NCBI RefSeq assembly: GCF_004208415.1
Contig: NZ_CP035758.1
Location: forward strand, 3,534,001 to 3,598,000
Reading direction: 5' to 3'
Source: Ktedonosporobacter rubrisoli
GTDB taxonomy: Bacteria; Chloroflexota; Ktedonobacteria; Ktedonobacterales; Ktedonobacteraceae
DNA: 64,000 bases
The translations under genes and the position numbers were made by a program. The notes below the pieces were generated by a model. The model was given only the letters and a program-made list of their open reading frames with translations, was not told the origin of the DNA and did not search any database. Positions within the stretch are counted from its first letter, which is position 1. Each line of letters begins with the position of its first letter. Below, piece by piece: positions 1 to 8,028 of this stretch.

Positions 1-70
1 AACGCAGCTCCGCCTGGATACTGGTTTGCTCGTTTTCGGTATGTGGCCCAATGAAGATAGGTGCTCTCAT
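1..70 (-). CDS. IS630-like transposase, N-terminal fragment cut by the window edge
   Basis: Only the first 23 codons are present. The peptide begins MRAPIFIGP and continues with an acidic/polar stretch ending in AELR. This pattern resembles the start of IS630-family transposases, where a basic DNA-binding domain follows. No catalytic residues are visible, so the assignment is a weak inference from the N-terminus alone. No good ribosome binding site is seen upstream. It runs off the left end in the same direction as the FAD oxidase gene. Confidence 0.35.
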   Translation of the reverse strand, partial: MRAPIFIGPHTENEQTSIQAELR

Positions 71-120
71 ACTTTCTCATATCAGCTTGCTTTCTTATGA
101 TCTTTCTTGGGCCTGCACCA

Positions 121-157
121 GGTAGATGCCGCCACCCTGAGCCGGTCGGCATCTACC
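121..157. repeat. Inverted repeat with 10-bp perfect arms
   Basis: The arms GGTAGATGCC and GGCATCTACC pair perfectly around a 17-nt loop. It lies between the start of the IS630-like fragment and the end of the FAD oxidase gene. It could end transcription of the FAD oxidase gene or belong to the IS end. No T-run follows it on either strand, so a classical terminator is not demonstrated. Confidence 0.4.
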
Positions 158-220
158 CATATCCAGAGCTGATGTGCTGTGTTATAAAAATTTTGAAACA
201 GGCGTATCCTAAAGAATCAG

Positions 221-1660
221 TTAGAAGTCTGCAGCCTGCATCCAGGCTTTATTCCTGCAAGGAGGAATATTATGGTTGAAGCGGAAGACATTCTGCGGAT
301 CGTACTGCTGTTTAAGCGCAGCTAATCTTTGATAAATTGCCAGCGGATAAGCAGCTCGTGTTAGTTCCTCGCTAGCGTTTCCCTTCAAATTGATAAGCGC
401 TTCATCGGTCATCATCGGCGTGAGTTTCTGCATTAAGGCTGCTATAGCTCTCTTCCTTTCTCCTAACAAATCACAAGATGGCGCTCCAGCCATCACAGTT
501 AGCGAGAACAATGCTTGCCGAAAGCTAAATGACATAGAATCTTCTTCCTGTCGGGCAAATGCTCCACCAAATTGCCGTATCTCAGCCATCAGTCCTGCCG
601 CAGGATTACCCGTGGCATTCAAAAGCGTTTCAATATCGCTAGGAACTAGATCCCTTAAGGCTCGTGTCTCTCCCGTCAAAAAGTATGGAGGGGACTCAAC
701 TGGATCATTGGAAATCGAGGCGATCTGTGCATAAGGGATCTGCGCAAATGTATCCAGAAGTGATGCACTGGTTCGACGCATCGGTCGCAATAGAGCCTCT
801 CCCTCGCTCTGATCCCCATTGTAGCAAGCCATTACTTGTATCACTGACGCCCCCCGCAACGTTGGGGGAAGCGCAGGAGCAAGAGGAAAATGTACAATAC
901 GCAGCGCTGAAGTCAGTTCATCGGGCAGGTTTTTTATCCATTGTGCATATGCATTTAAGACTTCTCTGCCCTGCGCAATTGGATAGACAATCTGACCCCC
1001 AAAGATATTTTCAACTGGGTAGAGCGCCAATTCCAACTCAGTAACAATCCCAAAGTTACCGCCACCTCCGCGCAGGCCCCACAAAAGATCAGGGTAGCTT
1101 TTCTCGCTGACCCGCAACACTTGACCTTCAGCAGTCACCAGTTCGGCCGAGCGAATACTCACCGCCCCAGGACCATACTGGCGTGTCAACCAACCAACAC
1201 CTCCCCCAAGCATATAACCTACAATTCCAACAGTTGTTGCAAAACCAGTGAGTGGAGCAAGGCCATAGGACTGAGCCTCCCGCACTACATCTCCAGATCT
1301 AACTCCTGGCTCTACTCGTGCGCTTGCTTTCTGTGCATCAATCTGGATTTTACTCATATATGCAAAGTTTACAAGAATCGCACCATTCACTGGATAGGGA
1401 TGCCCATGCCCCCCGCCTTGTACTCCTATGGGAAGACCATACTTTTGGGCAAACTTAACGGCCTGCTGTACATCATCTGTACAGTAGGGAAGCACAACTA
1501 GTGCAGGATATTGCTGAAAGGTTTCGGTATCCCAGGTCTGTCGTGCTTTATTATATCCCTCATCGCCGGGTACAAGTGCTTTTCCCCTTAGACGTGTACG
1601 CAGAGCTTGCAGGTCGGTTGGCTCAAATATTATCGCCTGTCCCGCTTGTTCAACACTCAT
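221..1660 (-). CDS. FAD-linked oxidase, berberine-bridge-enzyme type
   Basis: This 479-residue protein has the FAD-binding PCMH fold followed by a substrate domain and the C-terminal BBE signature (YDPQNVFRFNHNIPP). GGGHG near residue 82 supplies His85, the usual site of covalent 8-alpha-histidyl FAD attachment. In bicovalent relatives a Cys sits just before the second glycine-rich stretch; here the stretch reads GFATTVG, so a single covalent link is predicted. Such enzymes oxidise alcohols, sugars or natural-product intermediates using O2. The start is well supported: AAGGAG lies about 10 nt upstream of the ATG. It is on the same strand as the NRPS/PKS operon but about 6 kb beyond it, so a tailoring role is possible and unproven. 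Confidence 0.85.
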   Translation of the reverse strand: MSVEQAGQAIIFEPTDLQALRTRLRGKALVPGDEGYNKARQTWDTETFQQYPALVVLPYCTDDVQQAVKFAQKYGLPIGVQGGGHGHPYPVNGAILVNFAYMSKIQIDAQKASARVEPGVRSGDVVREAQSYGLAPLTGFATTVGIVGYMLGGGVGWLTRQYGPGAVSIRSAELVTAEGQVLRVSEKSYPDLLWGLRGGGGNFGIVTELELALYPVENIFGGQIVYPIAQGREVLNAYAQWIKNLPDELTSALRIVHFPLAPALPPTLRGASVIQVMACYNGDQSEGEALLRPMRRTSASLLDTFAQIPYAQIASISNDPVESPPYFLTGETRALRDLVPSDIETLLNATGNPAAGLMAEIRQFGGAFARQEEDSMSFSFRQALFSLTVMAGAPSCDLLGERKRAIAALMQKLTPMMTDEALINLKGNASEELTRAAYPLAIYQRLAALKQQYDPQNVFRFNHNIPPCRNKAWMQAADF

Positions 1661-1688
1661 ATTTATTTGTCTCCTTAGTAATATTTCA

Positions 1689-1715
1689 GGTCATTATGTC
1701 TGGTCATAAGGTCAT
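1689..1715 (-). promoter_or_regulatory. Putative operator upstream of the FAD oxidase gene
   Basis: Read on the minus strand, the motif ATGACC occurs three times within 27 bp. The outer copies also form an inverted repeat (CATTATG and CATAATG). It lies about 30-55 bp upstream of the FAD oxidase start, where a repressor or activator would bind. AT-rich TATATA follows just upstream at 1721-1728. The rest of the gap to 1989 shows nothing else recognisable. The regulator is unknown. Confidence 0.35.
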
Positions 1716-1989
1716 AATGAGCTATATACATGGGTTACACAATTCTTAGCTTTGCTCATTCCTCAGCCAGCAAAACTTGTACTAGCCGCATAGATTACTG
1801 AACCCTCGCAGGCTTATGGTTCTGTCAAGAGAAGAGTATAGCAAAGTAATGGAGCCAACATTATGTCACATTTCACAGTTTTACTACGATAGGTAGATCC
1901 TCTATTACCGGGATATATCGATGTTACTATATATACACCTATTAAGAGTGCATCCTGCCACACCATTTCGCTAAGTAGGGCAAAGTTCC

Positions 1990-2544
1990 CTAATGCATCT
2001 TGGATTTTAGGTAGGCATCGAGCTTTTCCAGTGCTAGAGCTCGCATCGATGTTTCTCTGCGTTCTTCATCTGTCATCTCTCCCCACGTTCTATCATAGCC
2101 AGCAGGAATAAATATCGGGTCCCAGCCAAAACCATGGTTTCCTCGCGGTTCGTAAGCTATATAACCTTCTCTTTCGCCTGTGAACGTCCGAAAGGACTGA
2201 CCGTCATACAGCCCAAATTGTGCTGCAGCCCTGGCAGCTCTTTCCTCAGATCCATTTAGCAATCTACATAAGCCATCCGTACCTAGCTCTGCTAGAAACC
2301 ATTTGACCAATGGTCCCGGCAATTTCCCCATTGCCAGAAACTGCAAGGAGGTATCTTCTACCAGCACTGGAGAAAGCACGTGCTTATACGCTTCGCGCGC
2401 CTTATGCTTGATAATAGTTGCTAAATCAAGAGATTGGACCTCGATAAGTTCAATATTTCTATGCTCCACAGGAAAATCTAAGTACTGGCTGATCTGCCTG
2501 GCTTTTCCCGGATTACTGGTAATGTAAATCAACGAGCTAATCAT
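1990..2544 (-). CDS. rdgB: Non-canonical purine NTP pyrophosphatase (HAM1/ITPA-RdgB family)
   Basis: The 184-residue protein has the family's opening motif ITSNPGKA, the EDTSL motif (EDTGL in most members) and LPGPLVKWFL, which is closer to the ITPA-type LPGPYIKWFL than to the E. coli type. It would hydrolyse dITP, XTP and related deaminated nucleotides to monophosphates in the cytoplasm. An in-frame ATG exists six codons earlier. The chosen ATG has GAGAGGAG placed correctly in front of it, and that Shine-Dalgarno lies inside the longer reading. No operon partner is evident. Family assignment is firm; substrate preference is inferred. Confidence 0.85.
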   Translation of the reverse strand: MISSLIYITSNPGKARQISQYLDFPVEHRNIELIEVQSLDLATIIKHKAREAYKHVLSPVLVEDTSLQFLAMGKLPGPLVKWFLAELGTDGLCRLLNGSEERAARAAAQFGLYDGQSFRTFTGEREGYIAYEPRGNHGFGWDPIFIPAGYDRTWGEMTDEERRETSMRALALEKLDAYLKSKMH

Positions 2545-3050
2545 AGTTACTCCTCTCTGCAATCTATTAGCCTGGCCATGGTTATCGTATTTTCTTTGCT
2601 CAACTTTGGCAAGCTTCCCTATAGCAAAAAATCAAGCAACCACTCAAGACCCGCAGAAGCTTCTTTGCACGTGTAATATAATTTATGCTATGAGGTGTTG
2701 CAATAGTAATTTATCTTCAAATAGCATATTTTCTCAAAGGTGGATTTATCGTTCTCCTGCTCTTATTAAAGCTCTCAAGCATTTCTACATTAATAGATAT
2801 CAAAACCAGAACACAAAGGTCTATATCCGATGATAAAAAACTACGATAGAAGCAACCATTGAATTTTATGATCAATCTCGCCGAGGAGTGGCAAAACCTG
2901 GTCAGGGGGATACAATTACCGGAAGAAGAAACAGCGAGCGCAGAGCCGACACGCTGGCTCTTATAAGCTCTTCATCTAAAAAGTGCCACAGTTCCGACAA
3001 TGAGCCAATCGTGTTCCTGCCCAATAGTTTTGGGACTCTACGCCCGTGGT

Positions 3051-3076
3051 GGATCGGGACAAATTTGTCCCGATCC
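3051..3076. repeat. Perfect 26-bp palindrome
   Basis: The half-site GGATCGGGACAAA is followed immediately by its exact reverse complement, with no spacer. A spacer-free palindrome of this length is a poor RNA terminator and fits a symmetric protein-binding site or an insertion scar better. It lies about 110 bp upstream of the conserved 15-bp motif. Confidence 0.7.
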
Positions 3077-3187
3077 GAGCAGGACGCTGCTCTTATCCCA
3101 AGGAGTCTGCTTGCCCTCATCATTGCCTTTGGAGCGGTTTCGCTTAATGAGAATTTTTGTCTCACGAAGCGTCAATCCGCTTATTTT

Positions 3188-3202
3188 AATGTATACTTAA
3201 TG
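3188..3202 (+). promoter_or_regulatory. 15-bp motif shared by both ABC-2 transcription units (copy 1)
   Basis: AATGTATACTTAATG occurs here and, exactly repeated in the opposite orientation, upstream of the ABC ATPase gene. The core GTATAC is symmetric and the wider TTAA...TTAA frame is nearly palindromic. This suits a dimeric repressor, although TATACT could also serve as a -10 element. The site is about 160 bp upstream of the permease start. Confidence 0.45.
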
Positions 3203-3222
3203 TATAAACCTCTTTGAGGGAG

Positions 3223-3492
3223 GTGAGCACCATCATAATCTACGGGCAAGATCCTCTTACAAGCGAACAGGAGCTCATGGGCTTCTGCTAATACAGCTTT
3301 TCGGGCATCTCGTCTCCTTTTTGAAAACTGCCACGAAAACCTATCACAGCGAAAGGAACTGATCTATGCGGGGCAAAAAATCGTCGGGACAACAGAGGCG
3401 CTGGAATGAGAGTCGAAAGCAAAGGAACGCTCCAGGTTTCTGGCAGATTGGGATGAGAAAAAAGCGGGCCCGCCGTCAGATAAGCATTGATA
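3223..3492 (+). pseudogene. Possible broken small ORF before the permease
   Basis: A GTG following GAGGGAG opens a 22-codon frame (begins MSTIIIYGQD). In a neighbouring frame a protein-like stretch continues (ANTAFRASRLLFENC onward to RFLADWDEKK), interrupted by one frameshift and one TGA. It might be the remnant of a small gene that once preceded the permease. It may equally be chance. No family is recognised. Confidence 0.2.
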
Positions 3493-4655
3493 TCCTGAAG
3501 CTGCTCAAAGACAACTTTCATGCTCTCAGAGGCCTGTGGGCGCTGGCACGACTGGATTTGCTCCTCTGGCGGCGTATGCCTCTGGCGATAGCCAGTGCCC
3601 TCATCCCTCCTATCGGAATGGCTGTTATGCTTGTTGCCCTTTCCTTTGCCGTAACCCAGGAGCCCGTTGCCCTGGTTATTGAGTCCCATGGTCCCTCCTC
3701 GCTACATATGGCCGAGATCATTAAAGCAGATACTGATGCCTATTTCCTTAGCGTAACAGATATGCAGGACGCTCAACGTATGCTGCGCGATCAAGAAATT
3801 GCCGCAATTATCATCATCCCAGCTGATTTTGAACAGAAAGCGTCAAGCCATACAGCGAGTCTCCAACTCCTGCTTAACAACATCGATATCGATTTCTCAG
3901 ACGATATCCGACGCAGCGTGGAACGTTCAATAGCCCAGTTCGATGCTCCTCAGCTTAGCCTTGAGGGCCAATTAAATACCGGTGATAGCAATGCGACCCC
4001 CAATCCTTACCATATTAATATTGATGAGCGAAATCTAAGAGAAACGAATGTAAATTTTCTCGCTTATCAGGTCCTCCCAGATCTTGTTCTACTTGTGCTA
4101 AGCACAGGCTTGATGGGTACAGCCTTGCTGTGTGCCCAGGATGTAGAGCGCGGTAAAGCGCGCCACCTCGTGCTTGCGCCATTATCCGCCTGGGTCCTGG
4201 TCGCAGGACGTCTACTTGGCGGCTTTATTGCCTCGCTGATAGTGCTCATTCCAGCTATAGCCCTCTGCCTTATCATTGGTATCATCTCTCCTCCTGCCGG
4301 CCATTGGCCGGCCCTCATCGCTATTTTTGCAGCGACAGCACTGGGCGCCTCTAGTCTAGGGGCAATTCTTGGTACATTACTGCGGGGCACCAGAAATATC
4401 GCACTGGCATCTTCTCTTCTAGCAACCTACTTATTCTTCCTGGGAGGAGGCTTTACTATCATCCAATTTTTGCCTCAATGGCTCCGTACAATCAGCGCAT
4501 TCAACCCAATTCGCTATGCTATTGATGGCATGCGCCAGGCCTTATTCTATCCAGACCTGAGCGGCTTCTCAACTGATCTTGCAGTTCTGCTTGGAACTGC
4601 CCTACTTGCCATGGTCGTCGGTTCAGTTGCGGTACGTCGATCATGGAGTAGATGA
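3366..4655 (+). CDS. ABC-2 type transporter permease
   Basis: The 429-residue membrane protein has one hydrophobic segment near residue 75, an extracytoplasmic region of roughly 140 residues, then five closely spaced transmembrane helices. This is the ABC-2 (YhgE/DrrB-like) layout of drug and lipid exporters. A basic cytoplasmic leader of about 60 residues precedes the first helix. AAAGGAA lies 8 nt before the chosen ATG; a later in-frame ATG (MRKKRARR) is an alternative start. No ATPase is encoded on this strand. The nearest ATPase is in the oppositely oriented operon with which this gene converges, and both share an upstream motif, so it probably borrows that ATPase. Substrate is unknown. 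Confidence 0.8.
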   Translation: MRGKKSSGQQRRWNESRKQRNAPGFWQIGMRKKRARRQISIDILKLLKDNFHALRGLWALARLDLLLWRRMPLAIASALIPPIGMAVMLVALSFAVTQEPVALVIESHGPSSLHMAEIIKADTDAYFLSVTDMQDAQRMLRDQEIAAIIIIPADFEQKASSHTASLQLLLNNIDIDFSDDIRRSVERSIAQFDAPQLSLEGQLNTGDSNATPNPYHINIDERNLRETNVNFLAYQVLPDLVLLVLSTGLMGTALLCAQDVERGKARHLVLAPLSAWVLVAGRLLGGFIASLIVLIPAIALCLIIGIISPPAGHWPALIAIFAATALGASSLGAILGTLLRGTRNIALASSLLATYLFFLGGGFTIIQFLPQWLRTISAFNPIRYAIDGMRQALFYPDLSGFSTDLAVLLGTALLAMVVGSVAVRRSWSR

Positions 4656-4733
4656 TGCCATTTCTTGTAAGTTTTTTCGCCAGTTGAGCTGTTTTTGTAC
4701 CCATAGCCGCGGAGAGATCTACCTCCATCTTGC

Positions 4734-6611
4734 TTAATCTTGGTCCAGCCCTGCGGGAGGAACCGAGCCATCTGGTAATGTTGCACCAGCTAGAGAGCCG
4801 GCCTTTTCTAATTGCACTGCCTCGACAATCGCATACTGTAAATTTGCATTGGTTAGATTCGCATGGCTCACGTCGGTATCACGCATATTCGTACGGCTCA
4901 AGTTGGCTCCCGATAGATTAGCACCGCTAAAGTTAGTAGAAGCAAGGCTCGCCGCACTCAGATCAGCGCCATGTAAGTCGGCTCCGCTGAAATTGACGCC
5001 CGCTAGATTGATATCATTAAGATCAACGTTAGCAAGATGTACGGCTCTAAGATCTGCCCCTTGTAAGCTAATAATCTTATAATCATTCTTAATCAATCTG
5101 GCATCGTAGAGAAAACGTATGAGCGTTACCTTACGATCGGCATCTAATTGCTGTAGCAGCTCCTGGGTGCGTGCATTGGCAATTGCTGTAGCGGCATCGC
5201 CTTTCTTCGTGTTGAGCAGATTGTCATGGGCCAGCAAATCACTTATGAAGTTTATATAATCTAATAGCGATGTATCTTGCCTTTGAGCCGCCGCGAGCTC
5301 AACTGCCGCTTGCTGTTGTTGGCTCTTTTGTAAAGATAGGCTTTGTAGCACATTAAACCAGATTCCTCCCGCGATAAGCACAAACAGAGCAAGCAGAACA
5401 AGAGGCTTGTGCGCAGCTAGAACAAAACGCTGCTTCTGGAGTAGCCAGCTCCCAGCCCTTCTCAGGTGCTGTTGCTTTTGTTGTTTCTCCCTTTGCCATA
5501 TAGCTGCTCTTCCTAGCATTGCGCCACGCAAAAGTATCCCCGCGAGCAAGAGCATACACACTGCCCAGGTGAGCAAGGCGATAAAATCGCTGGAAATCGC
5601 TTCAGGTGTTACCTGCAATCCATGAAATGCCTGTTGTAAAATGCCTACCGCATAATAGACTGGAGATAGATGTGCCAGGGCCCAGATAAGATTCCCGTCG
5701 AAGCGCTGAGGCTCATATGAGCCGCTACACAGATAGAGAGGCAGGCTTAAGCCAAAGACGAGAGAGGCAACAGGCAATGTACGCTTCAAGATAGCCCCTA
5801 GTGCCACGCCCACGCAACTAAAAATAATGATACAAAGCAGAATAACCCCAAGCATTTCGAAGGGATGAAGCGGTACTATACGATAGCCAACAATCGTCAC
5901 AGCGACAGGAAATACCATTGCTACTGCCGCAACTAAGTCAGTCGCCAATACGCGGCCCAGGAGTGAGAAAAGGGGATGAACTGGTGCTACGGCGAGCAGC
6001 TTCATTGTGCCAGCCTCAAACTCGCGCGCAACCGCCATAGCACTGAGAATACAGGCAATCACAAAGGCATCTAGAGCCAGCCCGCTCACGACAAGATAAG
6101 GAATAAAGCCTGTGTCATGATCGATAAGGTCATGTTCTGCTACCTGCACATGAAGATGAGGAAGTTGTAGTTTGTGACCAAAAGCAACAATCGCAGAAGG
6201 TAGGGCACGTTGAATATCATCTGTCATATCAGTATTCACATTATCTACATCAACGTGAATAGTTGTATCTTCTCCTCGCGCAATCGCCTCTGAAAATCTC
6301 TGGGGAATAGTAATAATCGCTACAAGATCTCCTCGATGTAATGCGGATTGGGCCGCCTGGGTATCCATAATATGGAGATCAAAAGAATGGTGAGCGGCAT
6401 TTAGAGTGGTGATAAAATCATTTGCCAATTTCCCTTTATCTTCAGTGACGATAGCCGTTGGAGCAAAGCTACCGGTCATACCAAAGAGGCTAGCCAGAAA
6501 AAGAAAGGTGATGGCTTGAATGATGGTAAGCGCAACAAATAAACGTGAGCGGGAGAGCTGCTTTAGTTCGGCCTGAAAACCCCCACCAAGCGCTACGAGG
6601 AGAGCTTTCAT
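4734..6611 (-). CDS. ABC-2 permease fused to a C-terminal pentapeptide-repeat domain
   Basis: The 625-residue protein starts with an ABC-2 permease: a helix near residue 30, an extracytoplasmic domain, and several helices between about 170 and 360. A seventh hydrophobic segment near 405 is followed by a polar region. The end, from about residue 500, consists of A(D/N)Lxx pentapeptide repeats (SGADLHGADL, SGANLSGANL), which fold as a right-handed quadrilateral beta-helix. Its ATG overlaps the stop of the ATPase gene (ATGA), so the two are translationally coupled and form one exporter. The periplasm-like lobe resembles that of the convergent permease. The repeat domain may mediate partner contact; this is inference. 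Confidence 0.85.
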   Translation of the reverse strand: MKALLVALGGGFQAELKQLSRSRLFVALTIIQAITFLFLASLFGMTGSFAPTAIVTEDKGKLANDFITTLNAAHHSFDLHIMDTQAAQSALHRGDLVAIITIPQRFSEAIARGEDTTIHVDVDNVNTDMTDDIQRALPSAIVAFGHKLQLPHLHVQVAEHDLIDHDTGFIPYLVVSGLALDAFVIACILSAMAVAREFEAGTMKLLAVAPVHPLFSLLGRVLATDLVAAVAMVFPVAVTIVGYRIVPLHPFEMLGVILLCIIIFSCVGVALGAILKRTLPVASLVFGLSLPLYLCSGSYEPQRFDGNLIWALAHLSPVYYAVGILQQAFHGLQVTPEAISSDFIALLTWAVCMLLLAGILLRGAMLGRAAIWQREKQQKQQHLRRAGSWLLQKQRFVLAAHKPLVLLALFVLIAGGIWFNVLQSLSLQKSQQQQAAVELAAAQRQDTSLLDYINFISDLLAHDNLLNTKKGDAATAIANARTQELLQQLDADRKVTLIRFLYDARLIKNDYKIISLQGADLRAVHLANVDLNDINLAGVNFSGADLHGADLSAASLASTNFSGANLSGANLSRTNMRDTDVSHANLTNANLQYAIVEAVQLEKAGSLAGATLPDGSVPPAGLDQD

Positions 6612-7546
6612 GATGATACCTCTTCCAGTGCTCGAAAGACTTCGGCCAGGTCTGCCCCCCGCGCCCGAAAGCCATTGATGGTTGCACTTTGCAAAACCAG
6701 GCGCATGACATCATCGGGAACCGTATTTCCGTGCAAAAAAACCGACAAGCCTGTTGGTGCTTGATTGATACGCAAGATGCCATCAACAGTGGCAAGTGCC
6801 TGAGCAATCGCTGTGCCTGCCGCTTCGCTACACTCAATGTCAAGACAGCTCCCAGCCCGTGCGACCAAGGCTCCTGGAGTTTCGCAGGTCAATAACTGAC
6901 CCGCGCGTAAGACAGCAACTGTATCGCACAGGGCCAATGCCTCATCAAGATAATTGGTCGAAACAATAATTGTTGTACCTGCAGACTTCAGGACTCGCAG
7001 ATGCGACCAGATGGCATGCCTGGCTTCTACATCTACTCCCAGCGTTGGTTCGTCTATAATCAGCAGGGCAGGAGCATGTAAGAGGGCACGGGCAATCGCG
7101 ACACGCCGCTGCATCCCTCCAGACAGATTGCGTACGCGCTCATGCGCGCGCTCTGAGAGCGAAAGGAGCTCCAGCACCTCAATAATTCTCTGTTTAGCAT
7201 CAGGTACATTATATAAAGACGAGGCAAAGCTCAGGTTTTCGAAGGCTGTTAACTCATCGTAGAGTGCTGTCTCTTGAAAAACAACGCCTATCTTCTGGCG
7301 CAATTTTTTATTACGCACTGGAAGCTTTTCCCCAAAGACAGTTATTGTACCAGATGTAGGATGGCGCAGTTCAATAATTGAGCTGAGTAATGTCGTTTTT
7401 CCTGCCCCATTTGGACCAAGCACTCCAGTAATGGTGCCTCGTTTAATCGTAAGATTGACACGATCGAGAATTTTGCGCTTTCCAATCTGACATGTCACGC
7501 TCTCGAAACGCACGGCCGATGAAAAAGGATACACCTGTTCTTCCAT
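6608..7546 (-). CDS. ABC transporter ATP-binding protein (drug/antibiotic export type)
   Basis: A 312-residue ATPase with Walker A GPNGAGKT, signature LSGGMQRR, Walker B LLIIDEPTLGVD and a C-terminal regulatory tail, typical of DrrA/CcmA-like subunits paired with ABC-2 permeases. AAGAGGGT lies just upstream of the ATG. It is the first gene of a two-gene operon with the pentapeptide-repeat permease. It is also the only ATPase near the convergent stand-alone permease and may drive both. Its proximity to the NRPS/PKS operon makes export of, or immunity to, that product plausible but unproven. Confidence 0.9.
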   Translation of the reverse strand: MEEQVYPFSSAVRFESVTCQIGKRKILDRVNLTIKRGTITGVLGPNGAGKTTLLSSIIELRHPTSGTITVFGEKLPVRNKKLRQKIGVVFQETALYDELTAFENLSFASSLYNVPDAKQRIIEVLELLSLSERAHERVRNLSGGMQRRVAIARALLHAPALLIIDEPTLGVDVEARHAIWSHLRVLKSAGTTIIVSTNYLDEALALCDTVAVLRAGQLLTCETPGALVARAGSCLDIECSEAAGTAIAQALATVDGILRINQAPTGLSVFLHGNTVPDDVMRLVLQSATINGFRARGADLAEVFRALEEVSS

Positions 7547-8028
7547 TGAACCCTCTTATGCAAAGTTTTCAGGCGCCAACTGAAACATATCATTAAGTAT
7601 ACATTATTAACATGACGTCTCCCTTCGTCTCTGCTGATCTCTGGAAGCACACACCCAGGGCGCAGGTGGTTCTTGACATCTCCTGAGAGCTCAGGTGATC
7701 TCTGGTGGTCGCTGTCAGCTCTAGCGTGCACTTCGAGCAGGGGTAGCGCTTGGCCCCACACTCGCTGGCGCGTTTCCGAGCCTCCCAAAAAGCCGCAACG
7801 CGAGGTGCTTTGTGGCATGACCTCTTGCGCGCTGAGGCTCTTCCTCTGCTCTCCTCTTTCATGGCAAGTATACACGCATTTCCTCTCTCCATGAAAGTGG
7901 GGCAGGGTCAGTGAAGGGATAGACAGCTTCCGCGAGCGCTGCCCGGTAGCCTGCGAGCCGCCATTGTGCAGGTGAGACATATTCTCTACAGCACGCTTTG
8001 CCGTGGAATAATGCCTTTCTGCAATAAT
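7547..8028. other. Non-coding gap between accDA and the ABC operon
   Basis: Near the ATPase gene lies the shared 15-bp motif. A second GTATACTT octamer occurs at 7866-7873 in the same orientation. A 99-codon minus-strand frame (7593-7892) contains CGAKRYPCSKC, which looks like a zinc ribbon, but it lacks a ribosome binding site and family support. It may be decayed mobile DNA. Nothing else is recognised. Confidence 0.4.
7591..7605 (-). promoter_or_regulatory. 15-bp motif shared by both ABC-2 transcription units (copy 2)
   Basis: On the minus strand this reads AATGTATACTTAATG, identical to the copy upstream of the stand-alone permease. Here it ends 45 bp before the ATPase start, a normal distance for an operator or -10 region. 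The two copies differ in distance to their genes, so a shared regulator-binding site is favoured over a fixed promoter geometry. Confidence 0.5.

Larger units (their letters stand above)
2545..3365. other. Long non-coding gap with a palindrome and a putative operator
   Basis: No convincing gene is seen in these 0.8 kb. A 31-codon open frame from 2868 (begins MINLAEEWQ) has protein-like composition but no recognisable domain and may be debris. The stretch holds a 26-bp perfect palindrome and, near its right end, the 15-bp motif shared with the ABC ATPase operon; both are listed separately. Short broken frames lead into the downstream permease. Confidence 0.5.

Noticed and set aside
2888..3217. 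Open frames on both strands in the gap before the permease
   Set aside because: They span the perfect palindrome, lack ribosome binding sites and match no family.
7495..7980. 161- and 99-codon minus-strand frames upstream of the ABC ATPase
   Set aside because: No ribosome binding site, low-complexity composition; only a CxxC-like pair hints at a zinc ribbon, which is not enough.
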